The notes below the pieces were generated by a model, which was not told the DNA's origin, ran no database searches, and saw nothing but the letters and a program-made list of their open reading frames with translations. A DNA stretch of 64,000 bases from Artemisia argyi (lineage: Eukaryota; Streptophyta; Magnoliopsida; Asterales; Asteraceae), in the NCBI GenBank assembly GCA_030686995.1, contig CM060692.1, positions 128,107,796 through 128,171,795 of the forward strand, written 5' to 3'. Position 1 is the first letter of the stretch. Each line of letters begins with the position of its first letter. This document shows, one piece after another, positions 22,685 to 33,428 of the stretch. The position numbers and the translations under genes are program-made.

Positions 22685-22910
22685 GAAGTCCAAAGAAGCT
22701 TGGTATATGGAGTCTTATGTCGATGAACCTGCCGCAAAATGGGATGTTGGTCTGTGTACAGAATCAGAGTAGCAGGTTTCGTTGTTGAGGCGCATAAGGT
22801 TTAAAATTGTCTATTTGCTCAACAAGAATGTTCAAAATTCATTGGCCGATCGTGAGAAACAAAAAGATGATGTTGAGAATCAAGAGGTTGCAAAAGTGAT
22901 GGTTAAGTGA
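22685..22910 (+). pseudogene. Degenerate coding remnant in the left arm
   Basis: Reads KSKEAWYMESYVDEPAAKWDV, a TAG stop, then LLRRIRFKIVYLLNKNVQN and an Asp/Lys/Glu-rich tail. It resembles real protein (biased composition, open stretches) but I do not recognise the family. It may be a later exon of the two-exon gene upstream. Confidence 0.35.
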
Positions 22911-23162
22911 TTCATGGTCTTTTGTTATAGTCTGATGGTAAACCTGATGTGTAGTCTTTTGATAAAATCTGATGTAGTATTGAACAATTTCTGATGGGTT
23001 GTCTTGTGGTAAAATTTGATGTAGTATTGAACAATTTCTAATGGTATTATAAAAATCTGATGGTAGTTTTTTACTTTAATTTTTTTGTTGCATGTTTTAA
23101 AATTTTTATTGTAATTTAAGCATTTATGTTCAGTTAAAAATAGTCTGCTAGAAAAATAAACA

Positions 23163-23292
23163 AAAATCATATATGATTAAAAAAGAATCAAATATGATTC
23201 AAAAAGAATCATATATGATTCATTATGAATCATATGTGATTCTTTTTTAATCATATATGATTCTTTTTGAATCATATCTGATTCAAATAAAA
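23163..23292. repeat. AATCATATATGATT palindrome cluster 3, at the element's centre
   Basis: Six copies or variants. The cluster covers the midpoint of the 20471-26050 element (about 23260), that is, the point where the two inverted arms meet. Confidence 0.9.
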
Positions 23293-23459
23293 TCACATGT
23301 TACAGATATTAAACTTATTGAAAAGACGTGAAATAGACAATTTTCATAAGAATCTGCTTCAACATGAAAATAAACAATTTTTATAAGAATCTGTTTCAAC
23401 ATAAAAAAAAAAGTATTCAATCAAGATCCTCATAACAATTTTCCAACAGTGTAATAAAA

Positions 23460-23780
23460 ATGAATAAATACCCAAATCTAAACAAAGTATGTTATTCAAG
23501 GAGCGATAGTCGCTTGTTCAGCTGCAACATTTCTCGTTGCTTGTTTACTTGCATGATTGCATCAGTTCCATCCTCATCTTGCTCATCTGAATCACCCTCT
23601 TCCCCATCATCACGATCTTCATCAGTGTCACCATCTTCCTCATCATCACGATCTTCAATAGAATAGGAGGTTTTTGTTTAACAGGAGCATGTTTAGGACG
23701 ACTATGCCAATATGAAGATCTTCATGTTCAACCTTCTCACGAGATATACTTGAAAGCTTTTCATTAATCATCCTACAAAA
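23460..23780 (-). pseudogene. Acidic-repeat coding remnant, right arm
   Basis: On the minus strand this region reads NEKLSSISREKVEHEDLHIG, then after a frame change repeated EDRDDEEDGDTDEDRDDGEE-type acid runs and ends MQVNKQREMLQLNKRLSLLE followed by a stop at about 23498. It parallels the acidic tail in the left arm only in composition. Unrecognised; broken frame. Confidence 0.35.
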
Positions 23781-23816
23781 ACTCTGCAAAAAAAAAATCA
23801 GATAAGACATGTCATA

Positions 23817-23900
23817 AAAATCATATATGATTCTACTATAATCATATATGATTACTAGTAGAATCATATATGATTCTACTATAATCATATATGATTTTCT
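23817..23900. repeat. AATCATATATGATT palindrome cluster 4
   Basis: Four exact copies with spacers such as CTACTAT and ACTAGTAG. Confidence 0.9.
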
Positions 23901-24559
23901 AAAAATATCAAGCTGCAACACATTAGTTTAATGATTACTACAAAATGTTAGCGAAAGTGTGAAGTTTTCTTATGATTACACGGCTTCTGAACAACGCTGT
24001 TTGGTTTCAAAACTTATGCTTAAGACTCAAAAACATCAAATGACTGTTTACTCATTAACTAAAAACTTTACTTAGATCAATCAACAATAAGCAGTTTGGA
24101 ACATCAATACGCAAACACAGCTGATAATCAAATGCTATGCATTCACCTAACTATCAAACTACATATTAAACTGGAAACAAATCATTAAAACTGATTTATT
24201 ACCATTACCAAACATCATAAAAGTATGTCAGAACTTATGCTTAACACTAAAAAACATCAGATTACTGTTTCAGGTACTAGTAGAACTAACACGATTTCAG
24301 AACTTGTGCTTAACACTCAAAAACATCACAAGCCTCCATAAATCAATGATTACCTCAAGGAAGTATCAATTACCAGTAGATAACAATATAGAACTAACAC
24401 GACAAAGTTCAAAAGTATCTATCACAAGGCTTCTGAACGATGTTGTTCGGTTTCAGAACTTATGCTTAACACTCAAAAACATCAGATAACTGTTTCCAGG
24501 TACTAGTATTATCGATTACCAATAGATAACATTATAAAACTAACACGATTTGGATGCAC

Positions 24560-24830
24560 TCACTTCATAAACCTCCATAAACTATCGCACATTAGTTTTA
24601 CATCAATCAGCCATAAGCAGTTTGACAGAATGTTGAGGTTTGACATAAGGTTGAGATTTGACAGGAGGTTGAGGTTTAATAGGAAGTTTCGGTTTGGGTT
24701 TGGGTTTGGGTTTGACAACTTTTGACTTTGGTTTATCAGCAGTCGTAGCCTTCTTCGTTGATTGCCTTGTAAGCATCTCTTTAGGATTATGTGTAACATA
24801 TTTTGATCGACATGCATAAAAATGTTAAAT
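24560..24830 (-). pseudogene. Right-arm copy of the Lys/Pro-rich exon
   Basis: The minus strand reads SKYVTHNPKEMLTRQSTKKATTADK-type text followed by KPKPKPKPKLPIKPQPPVK, the clear homologue of exon 2 in the left arm. Its splice acceptor is altered (TGCAT in place of TGCAG) and the acidic tail is missing, so it is a decayed inverted copy. Confidence 0.7.
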
Positions 24831-24852
24831 GCTAATAACCATAAAATAATCT

Positions 24853-24960
24853 AATATAATCATATATGATTCTACCAGAATCATGTATGATTCATATTTA
24901 ATCATATATGATTCTATATGAATCATATATGATTCAATGTGAATCATACATGATTCTAAC
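24853..24960. repeat. AATCATATATGATT palindrome cluster 5
   Basis: Five copies, the inverted counterpart of cluster 1: the order of exact and variant copies mirrors it. Confidence 0.9.
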
Positions 24961-26185
24961 AAAATACATCAGTACATCAGTAACAAAATCCTATACATCA
25001 GTACATCACTAACCCCTGATTTCAATCCAAATCAACTTATCTCACTCACAAATCAGCAGTCACTTACAAGCATTTAGATATACCCTATACATCAGTACAT
25101 CACTCACAAATCTCACTAATCTACTTCCTTAAATTTCGCTAACTTTAAACAGTCTATTAGTTTTATTCATGTTTACGGCATAACTTTAAGCAGTCTATTC
25201 TCTAAATGCATAACCTTCCGAAAACAAGAGATCTCACTTACAATACAATTATGCAAAATAAAACTAAAACAAAGCAAAGCAAGTGCGGAATCTACTGTAA
25301 ACTTATATCACACCGCCTAACAAAGACTTCGCCTAATTCAGCAACAATCTCACCGCCTAACAAAGACTTAGCCAAAAAAAAAAAAAAAAGCTCGTATACA
25401 ACCACATTCAATCAAGTTTAAACAATCTAAAATTAGAAATATATAATTATTGCCCTAAAACTTCTCTTTCAAGTTTCATTTCATCTATAACTCCCATTTA
25501 CATCTCATCCCAAACCAGCCAAAATAATTCAACATAAGCAAATTCATTAATTACTGTTACTTTTCAAGCTGATACCGTTATTAGCCAAATAAGCAAATCA
25601 CAATAACATCAACACAATCAAACAAACCACACAAAGTTCACTACTACTTGAATCCTATCACCAATTTTGACCAAATCTAATAACACATCTTACTAATTGA
25701 AGGTTTCGATGGTGGCGGATTGACGGTGGTGGATTGACGGATTGAAGGTGGCGGATCGGTGATGATGACGGTGATGTTTGATAGTGTTTGTGTGTGTGTG
25801 TTGATGGTGGATCGATGTGATGATGGTGGAGCAGAGAAGTGATTGGGAAAATGAATGTTTGTGTGTGTGTGTTTTTTTGGGAAAAGAATGAAGATACGTT
25901 TTTTTTTTTTTTTGTTTATATATTTGACTTTTTTGCCCTTCAAGTGTAAATAGATGGTTTAATCTTAGCCTTTGGATCAAATTTGATTGGATAGTTGGGA
26001 TGGGTTCAATGATTTTATGGTCAATGATGGTTCTATAGAGATCTCAACTCAATCAGTTAAACCTCCCTTTAAATATCTTGTAACCAACTCATTTCAATTT
26101 AATCAATCCAACAAACTTTCCCCGAATCCTATCATTTACTATATGTTTCGCTATGTGTTTCTGTAAATCGTTGTTCTGGTTCACA

Positions 26186-26365
26186 AATACGCATGCAATA
26201 ATAAATGCAATTTTTATTATGTAATCACAAAAAATAAGCGCTTAGTTGTTTTATAAGCACCAATCACCGTTTCAATAAAAATAACGAAGCCCAACTTGTA
26301 AAAACATATACTTTATTCGATTTGTTTTTATTTACGAGGACATAATATTAAACTAAACTTAAGTA
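26186..26365 (+). repeat. Direct repeat copy 1 (second copy at 33217-33428)
   Basis: CATGCAATAATAAATGCAAT through ACATAATATTAAACTAAA-type text is repeated seven kilobases downstream with scattered differences and one indel of about 30 bases. Copy 1 abuts the copia B LTR, which therefore inserted into it. Confidence 0.85.
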
Positions 26366-26428
26366 ATTAAAATGCAATAAATTTTAATTATGAGAATGCT
26401 CTTTTTGCATCCAGACAAATTATTGTTA

Positions 26429-26755
26429 TAGCATTCACAGTGCATAACTTGACTAAAAGCTTTTTACTATTTCATTAAGTCTTTCAATAGCTTTTTGGTG
26501 TTGGGGAAAAAGACTTTTTAAGTTGTTCTAGCGAATAGCTTGTGATTCTTCAAACGGTTGAAGGTTTTCAAGAGTACTAGTTTTTCACTAAATGTTCCCT
26601 TTTTTAGTCTATTTTTTATTGTCTTTTTGTATATGTATTTAGCTTTGTGCATTGAGAGAGTTTTTACAAAATGCTTTTTGATAGTTTAACATAAGTGAAA
26701 AGTGTGAGATGTTATAAATAAAAAGTCTTTGAGAAGTAGACCATTGCGGATACTC
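26429..26755. mobile_element. Possible Harbinger-like MITE (TTA duplication)
   Basis: Ends TAGCATTCACAGTG and (reverse complement of the right end) GAGTATCCGCAATG are partly similar and lie between TTA trinucleotides (26426-26428, 26756-26758). Length 327 bp, noncoding. The TIR match is weak, so the call is tentative. Confidence 0.4.
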
Positions 26756-26758
26756 TTA

Positions 26759-27118
26759 GCTATAGTAACGTACGCTAGATATGTATCATTAGCACATGTA
26801 AAAGTAACATTTCGTATATCTCAAACCTAGGACTTGGTCATAGGTTGACAGTCTGACACCTCAAACATTAAGTTAACGTTGGAAACTCGCTCAAAGCATA
26901 AGAAGCAAAAACGTATATTCCTTTTTGGCTTGTTGCGACACGTGCCGAAGATATAGCGCAATGAAATAAGGATACCGTGAGTTGCAAATTAGTCTTTTTT
27001 CTGACTAGCCAAAGAATTGAAATAAAACAAGCCAGGAAACATGGATATCGTGAGGAACAATAGCATGCTTTCTTATAATTGCAAGTTGAGTTAGATAAGT
27101 TGTCAACGCATAAGGTAC

Positions 27119-27167
<49 letters not shown>

Positions 27168-27593
27168 GATTGACCAATATAAATGACGTGGCAAGTATAG
27201 ATTATGAATTTATAATAACATTCGTTGTGGAATATGCCAAAGTAATAATATAGGAACTGTGGATACCGTGAAAGATAGTATCATCATCTCTTCTACTTTT
27301 AGAAACGTTCACGTCTTTACCTATTCAACATCTTGATCCCTTGATTGGTCTCGCTTCCAAAACCAAACAGCATGGATAATCGTCATACATCATTTCGTAT
27401 CTAAAGAAGTATCAAACAAACTTCGAATGCCAAAAACTTCGTTATCCTTTTGGAAGGTAGAACCTTCGACAATGATATCTACATATAATACTCTTTATAT
27501 TTGGCATGAGATCCTTACCAAACTAATAACTTTATGACTGAGAAGGGGGCAGTAATAAAGATATACAGACTTCCAAATAATAAGATGGCAAGC
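26759..27593. other. Noncoding stretch with 45-A homopolymer
   Basis: No gene seen. A run of about 45 A residues lies at 27120-27164; it could be the tail of an old retroposed copy but no target duplication or body was recognised. The rest is ordinary AT-rich sequence. Confidence 0.6.
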
Positions 27594-27595
27594 TA

Positions 27596-28169
27596 CAGTA
27601 AAACCTCTATAAATTAATAGTGTTGAGACCGAGATATTTTATTAATTTAGCGAGATATTATTATATTGGTAAATTAATAATTTATTAATTTAAAGAGGTT
27701 TTACGTATGACTTTTAAATTTTCAAGTCCAATATGTACTAGTTACAATGTATACTAGTTAGAGATGAAAAATAAATTAAGAAAACAAGTTTTAATGTATA
27801 CTAGTTAGAGATGAAAAATAAATTACAATATATACTAGTTATAGATGAAAAATAAATTAGAAAAACAAGTTCTAATATGTACAAACTACAATGTGTATAC
27901 TAGTTAAATATGAAAAATAAATTACAATGTATACTAATTAGAGATGAAAAATAAATTATCACATGTATATTATGAAAATTTTTAGTAATTATTAATTTAT
28001 AATTTTGTTGGGACCAACATATATACACTGGGGTTGCAAAAAAATTATTATCTTATTATTTTATCGATTGTGGTCTAAATTTGTACTGGTCCCAAGTTGG
28101 GACTGGACAAATTATTAATTTTATCGAGATTATTAATTTATCAAATGTTAATTTATAGAGTTTTTACTG
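27596..28169. mobile_element. Emigrant-like (pogo/mariner group) MITE
   Basis: 574 bp with terminal inverted repeats CAGTAAAACCTCTATAAATT and its near complement (AATTTATAGAGTTTTTACTG) flanked by TA on both sides (27594-27595, 28170-28171). The TIR and TA duplication match the Emigrant family known from Arabidopsis. The interior holds a few degenerate ~60-bp repeats (TACTAGTTAGAGATGAAAAATAAA, several copies 27770-27955, quoted in part). Noncoding. Confidence 0.8.
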
Positions 28170-28171
28170 TA

Positions 28172-29067
28172 CATGAAATCATATGAAAGAGATTTAGCCA
28201 CCTCAATCAATCAATAAGTTAATATTACACTAAAATTTTATTTGACACTTCTAAAGCCGAAAACAATATTAATTGTTCGAAACCGCCATATACAAATTAG
28301 TTCAAACATACGAGCTTTATCATTCTGATCATACATAAGGGGTTTCAACTAAAACCGTGTGAGGTCTCAAGTTTAACTTTTGCTAGGTACAAAACAATCT
28401 TAAGTGGCCGCGCTAACCTTTTAAAAAGGGAGAGTTTTACATGGTTTGAGCCTGTTTGGCGATGGGGTGAAACCCAGTAGATTAGACGGCCAAAAAGTTG
28501 AAAACCATGATTACCAAAAGTTTGATCACATGCTTAGGGAGGTCAATCTTTATTATTTTTTGTTTATCATACCAATATAAACCGTGTTGTTACAAACCCC
28601 CACACCTGACATCTTTGTCAAACCTAAACAAAGAAAGAAACCATACCCCAGTTGCATGAGCCGTCGTGGGCATTACTCGAGAGAGAGTCGATGACACTAA
28701 TATCATTTATTGCACCCTCAAAGCCCAAAGCTGCGGAATACAAAATTCCTCCATTTTTTGCCTTAAAGTAATTATGAAAAGATATTAGTAACTCTTGATA
28801 CTAGGTTTATAAGGGGCTCAAAATTGTTAGGTTATATCAATTTGGTACGAGTTGGTACATTTATTAATAATATAAATATATGCAAGATAAAAAGTCATTA
28901 ACTTCATGGTTACCCCTACAAGAATTTCAGGATATAGATGCAAATGCACTTGCCTTATCATGTTCTTCAAATGATCCGATAATTTTACAACTAATCATTC
29001 TTTCACAAATATATGTAAATCGTAATACATTAATTTTCCACATTATCTATGGGTATGGCATCGCAAG
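28172..29067. other. Noncoding stretch
   Basis: No gene, RNA or element end recognised. Short ORFs here have no family resemblance. Confidence 0.5.
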
Positions 29068-29340
29068 CACTACTACACAAACTTGTTTTTCTCACAAAAT
29101 TTTTTGACAGAAACAAAACTGTGTTAAATTTCACATGGGATACTAACAAATTACACACCAAATTGTTAATCATATTTTAGTGAGAAATATCTCGTAAATT
29201 TCCCACGGATTTCCCACTATTTACACAATAAATTGTTGATCAAATTTTAATGTGAAATCCGTCACAAATTTTTCACAGATTTGTGACAATATTCACACTA
29301 TTTGTGTTTATTAGCCGCCCGTGGAAAACTTGTCGCACAT
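29068..29340 (+). mobile_element. Possible CACTA-type terminal fragment
   Basis: Begins CACTACTACACAAACTTG, the CACTACTAC start of many plant CACTA elements, followed by repeated TCACAAATTT / CACAGATTTGTGACAAT-type subterminal motifs. I could not find a matching right end with a 3-bp duplication, so this may be one end of a decayed or larger element. Confidence 0.4.
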
Positions 29341-29521
29341 TTAACACACTAGCAACGACCAAAAGTAACATAACCTTTGATGTTACTTTGGATTTCTTCT
29401 ATCTTATTATTACTATTTGGTCCATAAATCAGATTATGTGAACCCATCGAGCGTTATGCTTACATCTTAAATGTCCAAATCAATATTAAAAATAGAGAAT
29501 GATTAGTAGAAACTTAGGTAA

Positions 29522-29848
29522 GAGCATCTCCAATACTAGCTTGGAGAAGGACTTGGTATTATTTTGAAATTTTTGTTTATATCATTTTTTGCATTGGATC
29601 AATGACTTGGTGAAAGACTTTTTGCCCAAAGTCTTGATAAAATTCAAAGTGGTTTGAGCAAAATCTTTAATCTTCAAAAGCATAAATTTGATGTTAGTTT
29701 ATGATTTAAAAGAATTGAAAATCTTTTAATGATAACATTTCATATTAGAGCAAATTTTAAGAATGACTTTTTGATTTGTAAAATACCCCTAAATATAATT
29801 GTGTTAAATGTATTATATCTTTAATGATTTTGTACATCGCTCATGCTC
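29522..29848. mobile_element. Harbinger/Tourist-like MITE
   Basis: 327 bp between TAA target duplications (29519-29521, 29849-29851), starting GAGCATCTCCAATACT and ending CATCGCTCATGCTC. The GAGCATCTCCAAT start is a common plant MITE end and the TAA duplication fits the PIF/Harbinger group. Interior is noncoding and T-rich. Confidence 0.6.
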
Positions 29849-29851
29849 TAA

Positions 29852-30856
29852 CATTTCACAAAAGATAGTGCTATTGGTACCCCTGTGCAACACATTTGTC
29901 TCTTTTGATTAGTCAACTGACTCATTTTTCCATTTTGGCACAAAATCGAATCTAGTATTCCCGTGATATAGATCCAGATGAATATCGATTATAAATGATG
30001 AAACACGGTATATTGTTTGGTTAGAAGTGTCATACTTTTTTACAATTGATGAAGTTAACAGAGACCTATCATCTTCTTTCGAACAACAATTAGATTCATT
30101 AAAAGCCAAATAAGAAGTTAGTAGGTGAAGTTACATTGGGCGGATCTTGTAACGTACACTAAAGCACTCGATCGAATTACAATTTCAATTGGATGGCTAC
30201 TAGTAATCCAGATTCCATATGAAATATAACGATTTTGCTTCGTTTAAAAGCATGGACTTCCTTGGCTTTGTTTATGCAAAAATTGATTTGGTTCGAAACT
30301 TCAAATAGCCAAGAAAAAAAATGTACCAGCTTAAATGGCCACATTAAAGAAGTTGTGGAACGTACTTCACTTGAACAAGGGCAGAGAGCCAAATTGTTAG
30401 TTATTACATAGTTCACTTATTTTGTTATATTCATTTGAAGTGCTTACAAGTGAAATGTTATATTTAGTTACCAAAATGTATGGAAAAAAAATCTCAGCCC
30501 ATACCAATGTAGTAGCGATTGTTGCATTTACTTAAAATTTATGGAAGACCAAAAATCAAAAGCATCATGCAACAAACCCCCACGATGACACCGAGATCAC
30601 ATCCTTTATGCATGTCCGTCACAAATGAGTCAAATTTTTTGTATTAATGTTCCATCGGAAGTTTTGGTAATCTGTTGCAAATTTATTTGTTACCAATTTC
30701 CGGGTATAAGAATTTTCAATTTGTTGCAATGTCTTTTCATGCTAGATTTGCCATGTATACGATTGTCATAACTCATAAGTAGTGTACCTGCACCAAAAGG
30801 TTGCAAAGAAGTCAAACTTTCTACATCGCTTTGATTTATTCCAATTTTGAGTTACT
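29852..30856. other. Noncoding stretch with unrecognised ORFs
   Basis: Two short minus-strand ORFs (29909-30109 and 30177-30416) are open but match no family I know. The region 30140-30420 also has plus-strand open text (HIKEVVERTSLEQGQRAKLL). It could be a gene scrap; I cannot assign it. Confidence 0.35.
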
Positions 30857-31575
30857 CACTGCTACACAATAAGTTACATATCACCTCAAATAGAGCGGTT
30901 ATGTTAAAAACAGATATAAGAAAAAAGAAAGAGGAGGAAATTTAATAAATAGATTGGTTTTTTGGTTAATAACCGATCTACTAAAGTTTGAATATAATTA
31001 GATCGGTGCTTAAATATTAACTGATCTATGTACTTCTCAAATAATCAAAAGACTCGTGAACGCACACACCATGAGGTACTACTATTAATAAACCAACACA
31101 CACACACTTGCACAAGCTATACGCATACTTACTAAATTTCAATCTTAATTGTTGTGACAGTGGGACGTGCTTGGGGGGCTTACAAAACTAAATACATTTA
31201 GAAATACTTAACTGGCGATGACTCCAGGAACAACATATCTGCTTTTATGGTAATTAGTTGTTCATTTGATGACCCCCCCCCCCCCCCCCCACCTTCCCAA
31301 CCCACTTCGGTTTTACTCCTTGCAACATCTAATGATGTGTAACAGATTTCGAGCAACGAGATGTTAATAAAAGAAGAGAATGCCAACCGGTCTGGATCAC
31401 TAGGGTGTTGTCTTATGTTGCAATTGTCGTTTAAGTTGTTTTGTAACTTAAATGTTGATCTTTATCTAACTTATTTGTACTAGAATATTATTGTGTATGG
31501 TTATGAATTGTAATTCTGAAAAACCTGCACTTTTATATGATTATGTTATGGGAAAATCGATTTTTTTGTCCCATT

Positions 31576-31606
<31 letters not shown>

Positions 31607-31843
31607 GCTATTAACTAGATCGGTTTAGAACCGATCTAACTACATCTTAGCAAACCACAAAAACAACATCAAGTAAATCAGTCATTTGTTATTAACCGAT
31701 CTTTATGTAATCTTAAAAAGATCGCATCTGAACCGATCTATATAGGTATCTGCTCATAAAGATCACCTTTAAATAGAGTGGTTGGTTACCGATTTATATG
31801 AGGCTTTCTAACCGATCTAATTAGCTTTTTTTTTGTAGTAGTG
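30857..31843. mobile_element. Small CACTA-type element
   Basis: 987 bp, from CACTGCTACACAATAAG to GCTTTTTTTTTGTAGTAGTG, flanked by the 3-bp duplication ACT on both sides (30854-30856, 31844-31846) as expected for CACTA elements. Both ends carry several AGATCGGTT / AACCGATCT copies in both orientations, which look like the subterminal transposase binding sites of this group. It contains a C16 homopolymer (about 31274) and an A run (31577-31601), and no transposase. Confidence 0.8.
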
Positions 31844-31846
31844 ACT

Positions 31847-33216
31847 TGTCAATAATATTGACTTTAAAATTTGAAGCCAACTCAAAGAACTTAAGCACCT
31901 AAAAGAAAAAGAAGTAATAGGTTTTGTGAGACAACTAGGATATTGGCCAAAGCCCGATTATGGGTTTGCGGTCCAATAAATTTATGGCTTGAATTGTGTT
32001 TCTTTATAAAGTGTCCGGTGTACCCGGTTATCTGAGCATTATCTGGCGAACTTAATACTTATAACGTCGCCAAACTGCATCGGTCATGCATTATAGGTAC
32101 TACTGTGGTACCCATGATGTGTTTTTCGAGTAGTTATTTTTATTTTTATTTTTATTATTATTATTTTTTTCAATTTCCAATTTAGTGTTCTGTTTGTGTT
32201 TTGAGTTTTTTTGTTAGTATTTCTCTTAGGATTTGTGTTTGTGCTTTGTGTTAGTACCATTTGTGTTTGAGTTTGTAAGTATCGGCTTTTATTTTTTGGT
32301 TGCAAGTTGTTTTTGACTTTTCATATTAAACCGTGTTGCTATGTGTTTTCAAATTATTAAGAGTACCTTTTGTTGCACTGTTAGTCTTTGTTAAGTTTAC
32401 AATATTAGTTCATGAGTATTATTTTAGTCCCTGAAAAAGTATAAAATTTGATTTAAATATATAAAATACAACATGTTTTTTTTAAAAGAATGAAAAAAAA
32501 AAAGGATAAAAACTAGGACACATGTGTACGTATAACATGGGCCATACGAGGCAGGGTGTTTTTCTGATTTTGTGTTTCAGGAATGTTACATGAAAAAGTT
32601 GACGTGTCAATAAAGATAACTTGCTGATAATCCGCACTGCATCTAGCATCTTAACTCACCACAAAATAGTTATCCTCCAGTCATCGGCTACTCATCGATG
32701 ATTCAGATAGATTTTTATTTGTTTACTTTCTTCAGCATTATGATTATGTTTTATTAGCCTTTTTATATATTCAAATTATAAACCCGGTCACATAAAAACT
32801 ATAGTAGTTATAACACATGCCATATTCGGTTGATTTAGCCATGAATCAATAAGAATGTCTCATCAGCATTACTCATTGTTTTACTATCGGAGATCATTGT
32901 ATTGTTCCGAAAGTGGTTAGTCGCAAAATTGCCGCTCCCACCTAAAAGCAAAGCAAGTCATGATGTTAAAAACGCCACGCAAAGAGGAAGCTGCAAGCAT
33001 TAAACAATTATGCCACCAAATACAATTATGTTTTTGTTCAAACAAACAACAAAGAAGATGATAAAAGAAAATAAGAAGCGATTTCAACATATGTTTTAGT
33101 TTGTGTGTCTGAAAACCACCTTTATTTAAACTATGACGGACTCTTAGATGATTAGATTAGTTGGCACAAACCTAATTATAGGTTTGAATTTGAATTGCAT
33201 GTACATTAAATTGTAT
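31847..33216. other. Noncoding AT-rich stretch
   Basis: No gene seen. T-rich low-complexity sequence at 32120-32290. Nothing else recognised. Confidence 0.5.
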
Positions 33217-33428
33217 AATAAATATACATGCAATAATAAATGCAATTTTTATTATGTAATCACAAAACACAATTTAGTAATAATACTTATTTAATATTTT
33301 ACAGTATTTAGTTGTTTGATAAGCGCCAATCACCGATTCAGTTAAAATAATGAAGCACAACTTGTACAAACATATACTTTATCTCTCGATTTCTTTATAT
33401 CTACTAGAACATAATATTAAACTAAAAT
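33217..33428 (+). repeat. Direct repeat copy 2 (first copy at 26186-26365)
   Basis: Parallels copy 1 over about 200 bases (ATGCAATAATAAATGCAATT, GCACAACTTGTACAAACATA) and includes about 30 extra bases near 33270. It ends exactly where the copia fragment at 33429 begins. Confidence 0.85.

Larger units (their letters stand above)
20471..26050. mobile_element. Fold-back Mutator-like element with giant inverted arms
   Basis: 5580 bp flanked by the 10-bp direct repeat AATCAGTTAA (20461-20470 and 26051-26060), the size typical of Mutator-like target duplications. Ends are imperfect inverted repeats sharing TATAGAAC...ACCATA. Beyond the ends, the two halves are long diverged inverted copies of each other: the region around 21962-22200 matches the reverse complement of about 24697-24960, including a coding segment in each arm. 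Five clusters of the palindrome AATCATATATGATT are spread across both arms with one cluster at the centre (23165-23290). No transposase is visible, so it is non-autonomous. Confidence 0.8.
20351..26184 (+). mobile_element. Copia element B 3' LTR, split by a Mutator-like insertion
   Basis: The LTR begins at about 20352 just after the purine tract and runs to 20470; it resumes at 26061 with ACCTCCCTTTAAATATCTTG, a TATA-containing segment, and ends TTCACA at about 26184. The two halves are separated by the 5.6-kb element at 20471-26050 with AATCAGTTAA duplicated on either side. The starting TG appears mutated to TA, so the exact start is approximate. Confidence 0.75.

Noticed and set aside
21965..24960. 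CRISPR-like array of short repeats
   Set aside because: Repeats are palindromic 14-mers with 5-30 base irregular spacers in a plant transposon, not CRISPR repeats and spacers; no cas genes.
25677..25980. Two overlapping minus-strand ORFs rich in His/Thr/Pro
   Set aside because: Low-complexity translation of GT- and GGT-rich DNA in the right arm; the two frames are equally open.
26868..27194. 108-codon minus-strand ORF with a Phe run
   Set aside because: The Phe run is the 45-A homopolymer read backwards; flanks are not protein-like.
29068..30785. A full CACTA element from CACTACTACAC (29068) to AAGTAGTG (about 30785)
   Set aside because: Flanking trinucleotides differ (AAG versus TAC) and the right end matches only CACTACTT, so only the left end is reported.
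32084..32305. Lys/Asn/Thr-rich ORF on the minus strand
   Set aside because: AT-rich low-complexity sequence with no recognisable domain.
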